NCBI RefSeq assembly: GCF_030694325.1 | Contig: NZ_JAUXYO010000120.1 | Location: 1 to 42,216 of the forward strand | DNA: 42,216 nt | Reading direction: 5' to 3' | DNA from: Allobosea sp. | GTDB taxonomy: Bacteria; Pseudomonadota; Alphaproteobacteria; Rhizobiales; Beijerinckiaceae | In this document: positions 8,048 through 16,274 of the stretch, piece by piece | Layout of the letters: each line of letters starts with the position of its first letter | How positions within the stretch are numbered: position 1 is the first letter of the stretch | Made by a program: the position numbers and the translations under genes | Notes under the pieces: model-generated | Told to the model about the DNA's origin: nothing | Seen by the model: the letters and a program-made list of their open reading frames with translations, nothing else | The model's database searches: none

Positions 8048-8901
8048 TGAAGACGTTCCGGACTCTCGCCGCCGCCTGCGCGGTGTCGCTTTTTGCACTC
8101 GGTGCCGTGCCGTCACAGGCCCAGCCCGCCCAGGCCGGCAAGGATGCGGCGACGACCCCTGCCTATGTCCCGCAATCGGGGCAGGCCGGCAAGGACGTGG
8201 TCTGGGTGCCGACGCAGGAGGCTCTGGTCCAGCGCATGCTCGACATGGCCAAGGTCACCAAGGAGGACAAGCTCGTCGATCTCGGATCCGGAGACGGGCG
8301 CACCGTCATCGCCGCCGCCAAGCGCGGCCTCACGGCCCGCGGCATCGAGTACAATCCCGATCTCGTCACCCTGTCGAAGCGCAGCGCCGAGGCCGAGGGC
8401 GTCGCGGACCGTGCGACCTTCGAGCAGGGCGACATTTTCGTGTCCGACTTCAAGGAGGCGACGGTCGTCACCCTGTTCCTGTTGCCGGAACTCAATCTGC
8501 GGCTGCGCCCGATCCTGCTCGACATGAAGCCGGGCACGCGGGTCGTCTCCAACACCTTCACCATGGATGACTGGACTCCCGACGAGACCGCCGTTCTGGC
8601 CGAGAACTGCGTCAACTTCTGCCGGGCGCATTTCTGGGTCGTGCCCGCCAAGGTCGGCGGGACCTGGCGGCTCGGCGATGGCGAGCTGAGCCTGACGCAG
8701 AAATTCCAGATGCTCGAGGGCACGCTGACGCGCGGCGGCAAGGCGCTGCCGATCACCGAAGCGCGGATGCAGGGCAGCGAGATCAGCTTCATGGCTGATG
8801 GCCGGCGCTATACCGGTACCGTCACCGACGGGCGGATGAGCGGGCGCAGCGAAGGCGCGGGCCAGGCCCAGGACTGGCAGGCGACGCGCAGCGCGAGCTG
8901 A
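8044..8901 (+). CDS. Exported class I SAM-dependent methyltransferase
   Basis: The 285-aa protein has a clear signal peptide: MKTF, a hydrophobic core to about residue 21, and a likely cut after the Ser-Gln-Ala at 24-26. A Rossmann methyltransferase domain follows, with motif I LVDLGSGDGR (77-86) and the acidic loop GIEYNPDLV, both needed for SAM binding. The region resembles small lysine methyltransferase-like proteins. The last 80 residues after FWVVPAKVGGTWRLGDGELS look like a separate beta-rich module. Its start (ATGATGA) overlaps the stop of the APC permease. A methyltransferase outside the cytoplasm is odd because SAM is made inside; either the signal is not used, or SAM is supplied by a transporter. 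The target is unknown. Confidence 0.85.
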   Translation: MMKTFRTLAAACAVSLFALGAVPSQAQPAQAGKDAATTPAYVPQSGQAGKDVVWVPTQEALVQRMLDMAKVTKEDKLVDLGSGDGRTVIAAAKRGLTARGIEYNPDLVTLSKRSAEAEGVADRATFEQGDIFVSDFKEATVVTLFLLPELNLRLRPILLDMKPGTRVVSNTFTMDDWTPDETAVLAENCVNFCRAHFWVVPAKVGGTWRLGDGELSLTQKFQMLEGTLTRGGKALPITEARMQGSEISFMADGRRYTGTVTDGRMSGRSEGAGQAQDWQATRSAS

Positions 8902-8923
8902 TTGCCCCAACCGTGCTGCCGCC

Positions 8924-9711
8924 TCAGTTCTTTAGGCGGTAGCCGGTGCGGAAGATCCAGCCGGTCGCCACGATGCAGACCAGCAGGAAGGCGAGCGTCA
9001 TGCCCAGGCTGACGCCGACGCCGACATCGGCCACGCCGAAGAAGCTCCAGCGGAAGCCGCTGATCAGGTAGACGACCGGGTTGAACAGCGCGACCGTCCG
9101 CCACAAGGGCGGCAGCATGTCGATCGAGTAGAAGGAGCCGCCGAGGAAGGCGAGGGGCGTCACCACCAGCAGCGGGACGACCTGCAACCGCTCGAAACCA
9201 TCGGCCCAGATGCCGATGATGACGCCGAAGAGGCTGAAGGTCACCGCCGTCAGGACGAGGAAGAGCAGCATCCAGAACGGATGCTCGATGCGCAGCGGCA
9301 CGAAGAACGTCGCCGTCAGCAGGATGATCAGGCCGAGCACGACCGATTTGGTCGCGGCCGCGCCGACATAGCCGAGCACGACCTCCCACCAGGCCACGGG
9401 CGCCGAGAGCAGCTCGTAGATCGTGCCGGTGAATTTCGGGAAGTAGATCGCGAAGGAGGCGTTGGCGATGCTCTGGGTGAGCAGCGTCAGCATGATCAGC
9501 CCCGGTACGATGAAGGCGCCATAGGCGATGCCGTCGATCTCCTGCATGCGCGAGCCGATCGCGGCGCCGAAGACCACGAAATAGAGCGAGGTCGAGAGCA
9601 CGGGGGAGACGACGCTCTGCAGCGGCGTGCGCAGGGTGCGGGCCATCTCGAAACGATAGATCGCGGCAATGGCCCGCCCGTTGAAGGCGGGCGGGGCGTC
9701 GGAAACGGATG

Positions 9712-9715
<4 letters not shown>
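8924..9715 (-). CDS. ABC-2 type transporter permease (YadH-like)
   Basis: The 263-aa inner membrane protein has six predicted hydrophobic segments and the ABC-2 signature region. It contains [20 protein letters not shown] at the N-terminal amphipathic helix, [20 protein letters not shown], and the C-terminal [18 protein letters not shown]. These features match the YadH branch of export permeases. Its ATG overlaps the stop of the upstream ATPase gene by four bases, so the pair forms one exporter. The cargo of YadGH-type pumps is not well defined. Confidence 0.92.
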
Positions 9716-10647
<932 letters not shown>

Positions 10648-10783
10648 ATAGGCGGGCTCCCGCGAGGATGCGATGGCGCGGGGACGCAGGGCTGCAATGC
10701 GTCGTCGCGCCGGTTCGCTCGCTGGATCCCTTGCCCGATGGCTCCTGCCGCCTGGTGTCGGGAGTGGCATCCCGCCCAAGAGA

Positions 10784-10806
10784 ATGGCCGGGACGAGCCC
10801 GGCCAT
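10784..10806 (-). terminator. Hairpin downstream of the micro-ORF (terminator or dispersed repeat)
   Basis: ATGGCCGGG and CCCGGCCAT are perfect 9-base arms around a five-base loop, 26 bases after the stop of the 24-aa ORF on the minus strand. No T-run follows. Similar GGCCGGG palindromes are common dispersed intergenic elements in this group, so the terminator role is uncertain. Confidence 0.45.
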
Positions 10807-10831
10807 GTGGTGGTTCCGCGAAGGCGCTGGC

Positions 10832-10906
10832 TCAGCGCATGAAGAACCAGAGCAGGATGATGATCGGAATCGGAACCCCGAGCAGCCAGAGAGCAATGGA
10901 ACGCAT
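10832..10906 (-). CDS. Micro-ORF: 24-aa single-span hydrophobic peptide
   Basis: ATG at 10906 to TGA at 10832-10834 encodes [20 protein letters not shown] followed by FFMR. One hydrophobic span with a Pro-x-Pro kink and positive ends would sit in the inner membrane. Very similar short peptides (MRS-x-LLWL-x-G-x-PIPIIIL) occur, as I recall, in many Rhizobiales genomes, usually unannotated because of size. The region before the start contains CTGGGGCTGATCC, a weak ribosome site. It is flanked by a hairpin downstream. Function unknown; membrane location is inferred from composition. Confidence 0.6.
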   Translation of the reverse strand: MRSIALWLLGVPIPIIILLWFFMR

Positions 10907-10994
10907 TGGATCAGCCCCAGTGTGATGATGACAATGGCCAAGCAACGCCGTGCGGGCGCCGAAGGTTCCTCGCCGGGGCCGTGGCAGTGGGCGC

Positions 10995-11500
10995 CTATTT
11001 GAAGGCGATGCTGTCGATTATGGCTTTCATCGCCTTGTCATGGGTGGCGTGGCCCGCTTCCGAAGCCCAATAGGTCATCATGATGATCTTGCCGCTGCCG
11101 ACCTTGGGGTCGATGGCGAGATAGCGGACGATGGAGGGGCCGTCGCTGGTCGTCGCCTTCAGTTCGGTGAAGGACCAGGGGCGGCCATTGACCTCGCGCG
11201 TGAGGGTCTCGGTCGCGCCGGTGAACTTGACGCCCTCGCGCGCGAAATAGGCATCGTGCTCATTCTGCAGCGCGTCGATCTGGTCGGCGGGCACCAGCTC
11301 GAACCAGATGTAGATCTCCTCGTCGGGTGTCTTGATCTGGACGCCGCGTTCGACGGCCGATTGCGCCAGCTGTCGGGTATCGTCACCACCGCGACGGGCT
11401 CCGCCGCCGTGATCGCGACCGCGCCCGCCACTGCCGCTCCCGAGACCGGCAGGCCGACCAGCAGCAGCGCGAGCGCCAAGGCGCCTGTGATCCTCTTCAT
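10995..11500 (-). pseudogene. Exported protein of unknown function, frameshifted
   Basis: Two frames together make one plausible protein. The ATG at 11500, with GGGGG seven bases upstream, starts a signal peptide (MKRITGALALALLLVGLPVS) that leads to VAVVTIPDSWR in the same frame. The mature domain, from about ERGVQIKTPDEEIYIWFELV to the stop at 10995, lies in a different frame. The switch is needed at about 11360-11371, and one missing base (or two extra) explains it. The mature part has FTGATETLTREVNGRPWSF and ends in [13 protein letters not shown], typical of small periplasmic proteins that carry no known catalytic motif. Either a recent pseudogene or a sequencing/assembly error; no slippery heptamer for programmed shifting is seen. 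Confidence 0.7.
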
Positions 11501-11602
11501 CGTGAATCCCCCCAGGGCTGCACGGACCGTGCCGCATCCGCGGGACAGAGTGGCGCGATGGTGGCCGAAATCAACGGCGAAGCGGGGGCCCGCCAAAAAT
11601 GG

Positions 11603-12226
11603 TCAGGATGCGGCGTGTGCGCTCGGATGCCAGAGCGGCCGATAGCCCTGCGCCAGGGCGGCGAGAGAGGCCGGCGGCGTCAGCACCGTGACCATGCCGG
11701 TCGGCCGGGTTCCCCGGGTGCCATAGCCCTCCGGTGTCCAGGGCAAGGCTGCATCGCCGTGTAGTGCCAGAAAACGGTCGCCGTCGCGGATCACCGCTGC
11801 GTCCGGCAGCATCTCACCGGGGAGGCGATGCGTGCGCTGCGCCCGGCCATCGCGGCGCGCGCCATCGAGGAGGCGGTCGATCGCCGGGAAGAGCGGTGTC
11901 TCGCGCAGGCCGAGGCCCCGGACCAGCGCAGCTCGGTAGGCCAGCGCATCCGCGCGGCGGCATTCCATGCAGGGCCGATGGCCGGCGGCGAGCGCGGTGA
12001 CCTCGTCGCAGAAGAACAGCTCGGTGTAGCCGCTGCTCCAGACCTGCCGGCGGCGGTTCTTGAAGGACAGGACGCAGCAGATCCATTGCCGGCTCGCCTG
12101 GATGCGGCGGGGCAAGGCGCGGGTCTGCGGATCATGAAAGCGCCCGCCGCGATTGCCCATGAGCAGGCCGCGGGCAGCCGTCGCGAAGAGGGCGCCGTCA
12201 GGTGCGACGCGATTGGGCAGGGGCAT
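11603..12226 (-). CDS. Conserved Cys-containing protein of unknown function
   Basis: This 207-aa protein starts at an ATG with GGAG seven to ten bases upstream. I recognise it as a conserved uncharacterised family of Rhizobiales, with no assigned function. Conserved-looking blocks are LLMGNRGGRFHDPQTRAL, ASRQWICCVLSFKNRRRQVW, GYTELFFCDEVTALAAGHRP followed at once by a Cys-x-x-Cys pair, and a C-terminal LAQGYRPLWHPSA. The Cys-Cys and Cys-x-x-Cys pairs about 45 residues apart could bind a metal such as zinc. No signal peptide or membrane span is seen. It faces the DUF3422 gene across a 156-base divergent gap. Confidence 0.7.
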   Translation of the reverse strand: MPLPNRVAPDGALFATAARGLLMGNRGGRFHDPQTRALPRRIQASRQWICCVLSFKNRRRQVWSSGYTELFFCDEVTALAAGHRPCMECRRADALAYRAALVRGLGLRETPLFPAIDRLLDGARRDGRAQRTHRLPGEMLPDAAVIRDGDRFLALHGDAALPWTPEGYGTRGTRPTGMVTVLTPPASLAALAQGYRPLWHPSAHAAS

Positions 12227-12382
12227 GGGGCTCTCCGGATGCGCGGCGCTATCCTAGGGATACCCCGGCCGCATCGCGACAGCAGCGCGCGGCTGCGGCA
12301 GCCGGTGGGGTTGGCAAGGCGCCCCGCGATGACGCAAGCTTCCGACGGGAGAGGGCGCAGGCCTGCTCCGGAGGGGTGGGGC

Positions 12383-13681
12383 ATGGCGGCCAGCAGCTTC
12401 GACGATCCGGCTTCGCTCGTTCCGCATCCCGAGCGCGGCGCCATCCTGGCGGAGGTCCATGCGCGGCCCTTCGCACCGCTGGAGACGCCACGGCGGCTTT
12501 TACATTTCGCCTTCATGACCGATTCCCGCCAGGCGACGGCCGACCGTTCGGCGCTCGGCCGCTTCTGCGCCGAACGCGGCGTGCCGGGGCCGCTCGACGA
12601 GGCCAAGCATCATCGGGCGCGTTTCGGCGAGACGAACCTGCGCTGGGAGCAGCACAGCGAGTTCACCACCTATAGCTGGGAGCTGCCGGGGACGGAGACG
12701 ACGCCCTTCCTGCCGCCGACCGGGGTCCTGCCGCATGGCATGCGCGGCCTGCCGCAGCCGGGGCCGCATCTCGTTTCTGCCGATCTGCATCTGATGCCGG
12801 CCGCAGTCGAGCCTGATCTCGGCGCGCTGTTCGATCCCGCCAGCCTCGCCGCCTCGCTGGTCGACAATGGCGGGGCGATCGCGGCGACCGATTTCCGGGC
12901 CGGAGCGGACGGCTTCGTGCGCATCCTCGTGCTCGACCGCGAACTGACCCCGGCGCGGGCCGGAGCGCTGGCGCAGCGCCTGCTCGAGATCGAGACCTAC
13001 CGGACGCTCGCGCTGCTGGGCATGCCGGAATCGCAGCGCATCGGCCCCTCCGTGCGCAGCGCCGAGGAGACGCTGGTGCGCATCGCCGGCACGATGACGC
13101 AGACGGACGGGCTGGCGGCCGACCATGCGCTGCTCGACGAGATGACGGCGCTGGCCTCGCGGCTGGAGGCGGAAGCCGCCTCCTCGAACTACCGCTTCGG
13201 GGCGAGCCGCGCCTATGACAACATCGTCCAGCAGCGGCTCGTCGCGATCGGCGAGCAGGGCCATGCCGGCTGGCCGACGATCGCCGCCTTCCTGGCACGG
13301 CGGATGGCGCCTGCGATGCGGACCTGCCAGATGCTGCAGGAGCGCCAGGCCGATCTCGCGACCAAGCTGGCGCGCGCCGCCAATCTGCTGCGGACGCGTG
13401 TCGACGTCGCGCTCGAACAGCAGAACCGCGACCTGCTGGCGGCGATGAACGAACGCACGCGGCTGCAATTGCGGCTGCAGCAGACGGTCGAGGGGCTCTC
13501 GGTCGCGGCGATCGGCTATTACGTCGTCAGCCTGTTCGGCTATCTCGCCAAGGGCGCCAAGGATTCGGGCTGGCTCAAGCTCGAGCCCGGCCTCGCAACC
13601 GCGCTGTTCGTGCCGGTCGCGCTGCTGGGCGTCTGGGCGGCGGTGCGGCGCATCCGCCGGGGGCATGGCCGCGAGGAGTGA
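12383..13681 (+). CDS. DUF3422 family membrane protein
   Basis: The ATG at 12383 has GGAGGGG six bases upstream; the frame remains open for 185 codons further upstream without similarity. The 432-aa product matches DUF3422: LVPHPERGAILAEVHARPFA near the N-terminus, a central acidic, helical region with QHSEFTTYSWELPGTE, and a long helical stretch QNRDLLAAMNERTRLQLRLQ before two C-terminal membrane spans (GYYVVSLFGYLAKGA and TALFVPVALLGVWAAV). The tail is Arg-rich and cytoplasmic. This suggests a tail-anchored inner membrane protein with a large soluble domain; the domain order resembles CorA-like fold proteins, but transport is not shown. Monocistronic; function unknown. Confidence 0.88.
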   Translation: MAASSFDDPASLVPHPERGAILAEVHARPFAPLETPRRLLHFAFMTDSRQATADRSALGRFCAERGVPGPLDEAKHHRARFGETNLRWEQHSEFTTYSWELPGTETTPFLPPTGVLPHGMRGLPQPGPHLVSADLHLMPAAVEPDLGALFDPASLAASLVDNGGAIAATDFRAGADGFVRILVLDRELTPARAGALAQRLLEIETYRTLALLGMPESQRIGPSVRSAEETLVRIAGTMTQTDGLAADHALLDEMTALASRLEAEAASSNYRFGASRAYDNIVQQRLVAIGEQGHAGWPTIAAFLARRMAPAMRTCQMLQERQADLATKLARAANLLRTRVDVALEQQNRDLLAAMNERTRLQLRLQQTVEGLSVAAIGYYVVSLFGYLAKGAKDSGWLKLEPGLATALFVPVALLGVWAAVRRIRRGHGREE

Positions 13682-13699
13682 GCGGCCGCATATGCCGGC

Positions 13700-14188
13700 T
13701 CAGGCCTCCTTGAAGCCGTAATCGGGGATGCCCTGCTCGTTGCCGTAGTACTTGTAGGGCAGGAACTTGCCGGACATGCCGATCTTGACGCGGTCGCCCT
13801 TCGGGTTCGGCTCGCGCTCGAACTCGATGTTGAAGTCGATCGCCGACATGATGCCGTCGCCGAACTCCTCCTCGATCAGCGCCTTCCAGGCCGGGCCGTT
13901 GACCATCACCATCTCGTAGAAGCGATAGATCAGCGGGTCGGTCGGCGGCATCGGCGTGCCGGTGCCGCGATAGGGGACCTCGTTGAGCATGCGCTTCTCG
14001 TTCTCGCTCAGGCCGAAGAGGGCGGCGGCCTTCTCGGCGAGCGGCTTGACCAGCTTCATCTGGCCGAGCAGGGCGCCGACGATCAGCACCTCGGACATGC
14101 CGCCGATTTCCTCGGTGATGTATTTCCAGCTCCAGCCCTTCTCGCGCTTGATGTCGAGGATCTTCTCGGTGAGCTCTTCGCGCTTCAT
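13700..14188 (-). CDS. cynS: Cyanate hydratase (cyanase)
   Basis: Cyanase converts cyanate and bicarbonate to ammonia and two CO2 (via carbamate), detoxifying cyanate and releasing nitrogen. The 162-aa protein has the N-terminal helical bundle (KILDIKREKGWSWKYITEEI) and the unique catalytic domain. Arg89, Glu92 (in IYRFYE) and Ser115 (in GIMSAIDF) match E. coli Arg96, Glu99 and Ser122 with a constant offset of seven, so the active site of the decamer is intact. The ATG at 14188 has AAGGAG about nine bases upstream. It is the last gene of the putative uptake operon, separated from the ATPase gene by a gap filled with a dispersed repeat. It may therefore be read from the sigma-54 promoter upstream or from its own promoter. 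Confidence 0.97.
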   Translation of the reverse strand: MKREELTEKILDIKREKGWSWKYITEEIGGMSEVLIVGALLGQMKLVKPLAEKAAALFGLSENEKRMLNEVPYRGTGTPMPPTDPLIYRFYEMVMVNGPAWKALIEEEFGDGIMSAIDFNIEFEREPNPKGDRVKIGMSGKFLPYKYYGNEQGIPDYGFKEA

Positions 14189-14225
14189 GACGGTGTTCTC
14201 CTTGGGTTCAACGCAATCGATGGCG

Positions 14226-14354
14226 GTCATCCCGGGCGACCCCTCGGGTCCGGCCTTCGGCCGGCCCAAGGACAGGCTCCGGGAGACCCGGGATCCATGC
14301 CTGAGCCGTTCCGGAATGGATCCCGGATCTCCGCTTCGCTGCGTCCGGGATGAC
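14226..14354. repeat. Dispersed palindromic intergenic element between cynS and the ATPase gene
   Basis: The element starts GTCATCCCGG (14226-14235) and ends with its reverse complement CCGGGATGAC (14345-14354). A nested inverted pair CGGGATCCAT (14289-14298) and ATGGATCCCG (14316-14325) lies inside. This ends-in palindrome organisation with GGATCC cores is typical of repeated intergenic elements in Rhizobiales. It fills nearly all of the 188-base gap. Confidence 0.7.
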
Positions 14355-14376
14355 GCGTGCGTGGTAGGTCATGACG

Positions 14377-15261
14377 TCACGCCGCCTTGTGGCCAGCATC
14401 GGGGCCGGACCCGTCGGCGCCCGGCCGGACGATCGGCGGGTGACGGCGGTCGTAGCCCTCGGGGATCTCGTCCCTGAAGCTCTTCGAGCGGACCACGAGG
14501 AAGTCGATCAGGTGGTTGCGGATGGCGTAGTAGTCACGGTGGTGATGGACCTCAGTGCGGATGCGATCGCGCGGCAGCGGGTTCTCGACGATCTCCGCGA
14601 TCATCGCCTGCGGCCCGTTGGTCATCAGCACGATGCGGTCGGCGAGATAGATCGCTTCGTCGACGTCATGGGTGATCATGAAGGCGGTCTGGCCGGTCTC
14701 CAGGCAGATGCGGCGGACCTCGTCCTGCAGCGTGCCGCGGGTCAACGCGTCGAGCGCCGAGAAGGGCTCGTCCATCAACATCATCTTGGGTTCGATCGAG
14801 AGCGCGCGCGCGATGCCGACGCGCTGCTTCATGCCGCCGGAGAGCTCGGAAGGCTTCTTCAGCTCCGAGCCCTTGAGGCCGACCTTCTCGATGAAGGCCA
14901 TGGCGTGGGCCGTGACCTTCGCCTTCGGCCAGTCGCGGTGCTTGGCGGCAACCGCATAGGCGACATTGCCCAGGACCGTGCGCCAGGGCAGCAGCGAATG
15001 GCCCTGGAAGATTACGGCGCGGTCGAGAGAGGGGCCCTCGATCGCCTTGCCGTCGACGATGGCCGCGCCGTCATCGGGCGCGTCGAGCCCGTTGAGGATG
15101 TTAAGCACGGTCGTCTTGCCGCAGCCGGAATGGCCGATGACGCAGACGAACTCGCCTTTCCTCATCGAGAACCAGAGATCCTCGAAGACGGTGGTGGTGC
15201 CGCCGCCGGCCTTCGGGTAGCGGCGGGCGATGCCTTCGATCGAGATGTAACGGTCGCTCAT
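14377..15261 (-). CDS. Nitrate/cyanate-type ABC transporter ATP-binding protein
   Basis: The 294-aa ATPase of the NrtD/CynD/SsuB-TauB group has Walker A GHSGCGKT (43-50), Q-loop in VIFQGHSLLPWRTV, signature LSGGM (140-144), Walker B MLMDE (161-165) and the switch His in MITHDVDEA. It would energise uptake of an anion by the permease encoded four bases upstream. The C-terminal tail, about 35 residues rich in Pro, Gly and Asp, has no known role. Linkage with cynS points to cyanate as the substrate, but nitrate/nitrite importers share the same family, so the specificity is inferred. Confidence 0.93.
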   Translation of the reverse strand: MSDRYISIEGIARRYPKAGGGTTTVFEDLWFSMRKGEFVCVIGHSGCGKTTVLNILNGLDAPDDGAAIVDGKAIEGPSLDRAVIFQGHSLLPWRTVLGNVAYAVAAKHRDWPKAKVTAHAMAFIEKVGLKGSELKKPSELSGGMKQRVGIARALSIEPKMMLMDEPFSALDALTRGTLQDEVRRICLETGQTAFMITHDVDEAIYLADRIVLMTNGPQAMIAEIVENPLPRDRIRTEVHHHRDYYAIRNHLIDFLVVRSKSFRDEIPEGYDRRHPPIVRPGADGSGPDAGHKAA

Positions 15262-15265
15262 CGCC

Positions 15266-16111
15266 TCAATCCGGATAGGTGACGGCGCGCTGCAGGCGGG
15301 CGAGCGTCTGGTCGAGGATCATGCCCATCACGCCGATGACGGTGATGGCGACGATGACATTGGTGATCGAGAGGTTGTTCCACTCGTTCCAGACGAAGTA
15401 GCCGATGCCGGTGCCGCCCACGAGCATCTCTGCTGCGACGATGACGAGCCAGGCGATGCCGATCGAGATGCGCATGCCGGTCAGGATCGTCGGCGCGGCC
15501 GCCGGCAGGATGATGGTGAAGGCGCGCCGGACCGGCCCGACCTCGAGCGTGCGGGCGACGTTGAGCCATTCCTTGCGCACGGCCGAGACGCCGAAGGCCG
15601 TGTTCAGCAGCATCGGCCAGACCGAACAGATGAAGATCACGAAGATCGCGGAGACGCTGGAATCCTTGATCGTGTAGAGCGCGAGCGGCATCCAGGCCAA
15701 GGGCGAGATCGGCTTCAGCACCTGGATGAACGGGTCGAGCGCCTTCGAGATCAGCGGCGACATGCCGATCAGGAAGCCCAGCGGGACGGCGAGCAACACG
15801 GCCAAGGCATAGCCCAGCAGGACGCGGCCGAGCGAGTAGGCGAGCTGGATGCCGAGCCCCTTGTCATTGGGCCCCTTGTCGTAGAACGGGTCGCGCAGAT
15901 GGCCCCAGATCGTCTTCCCGACATCGAGCGGGCCCGGCATGGCCGATTTGCCCTGCGTCACCTCGAGGCCCATCAGCTTGGCGTATTCGGGGTCGATGTT
16001 GGCCGCCGGCCCGGCTCCGCCGGTCTGCGTGGCGACATGCCAGGCGGTAAGGAAGACGACGAGGATCGCCAGCGAGAGCACCAGCGCGCGCAGGTTGAGG
16101 GGGAGGGTCAT
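15266..16111 (-). CDS. Nitrate/cyanate-type ABC transporter permease
   Basis: The 281-aa inner membrane protein begins with a long hydrophobic helix (LRALVLSLAILVVFLTAWHV), followed by a periplasmic loop and the binding-protein-dependent transport core. The EAA loop, which docks the ATPase, is at EWLNVARTLEVGPVRRAFTI, with ILPAAAPTILTGMRISIGIA after it. This matches NrtB/CynB/SsuC-type permeases. The ATG at 16111 is chosen because the family start MTLPLNLRAL follows it; the open frame upstream reads through a dispersed repeat. It forms an importer with the substrate-binding protein and ATPase. Confidence 0.92.
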   Translation of the reverse strand: MTLPLNLRALVLSLAILVVFLTAWHVATQTGGAGPAANIDPEYAKLMGLEVTQGKSAMPGPLDVGKTIWGHLRDPFYDKGPNDKGLGIQLAYSLGRVLLGYALAVLLAVPLGFLIGMSPLISKALDPFIQVLKPISPLAWMPLALYTIKDSSVSAIFVIFICSVWPMLLNTAFGVSAVRKEWLNVARTLEVGPVRRAFTIILPAAAPTILTGMRISIGIAWLVIVAAEMLVGGTGIGYFVWNEWNNLSITNVIVAITVIGVMGMILDQTLARLQRAVTYPD

Positions 16112-16126
16112 CGTGACACCTGCCCC

Positions 16127-16266
16127 GTCATTCCGGGGCGGCCGAAGGCCGAGCCCGGAACCCATGAACACAGCTCTTGGTAGAAGAGGCGAACGCGCAC
16201 GGTCTGTCCTGCGAAGTCGGCGGTTATGGGTTCCAGGCTCGCGGCTGCGCCGCGCCCCGGAATGAC
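16127..16266. repeat. Dispersed palindromic intergenic element inside the cyanate operon
   Basis: Perfect 14-base terminal inverted repeats GTCATTCCGGGGCG (16127-16140) and CGCCCCGGAATGAC (16253-16266) bound a 140-base element. A nested inverted pair GGAACCCAT / ATGGGTTCC lies inside. It occupies almost the whole gap between the substrate-binding protein and permease genes, a position where such elements can lower or process the downstream message. Confidence 0.75.
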
Positions 16267-16274
16267 GGCGCGCC

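Noticed and set aside
10648-10941. N-terminal extension of the YadG-like ATPase frame
   Set aside because: No ATPase similarity in the extension; it overlaps the hairpin and the 24-aa ORF. The family length fits a start at 10638-10647.
11360-11371. Programmed -1 frameshift to join the two frames of the exported protein
   Set aside because: No X-XXY-YYZ slippery heptamer or downstream pseudoknot is visible; an indel is simpler.
11828-12382. N-terminal extension of the DUF3422 frame
   Set aside because: It is antisense to the conserved Cys-containing gene. The ATG at 12383 has a good GGAGGGG and begins family similarity.
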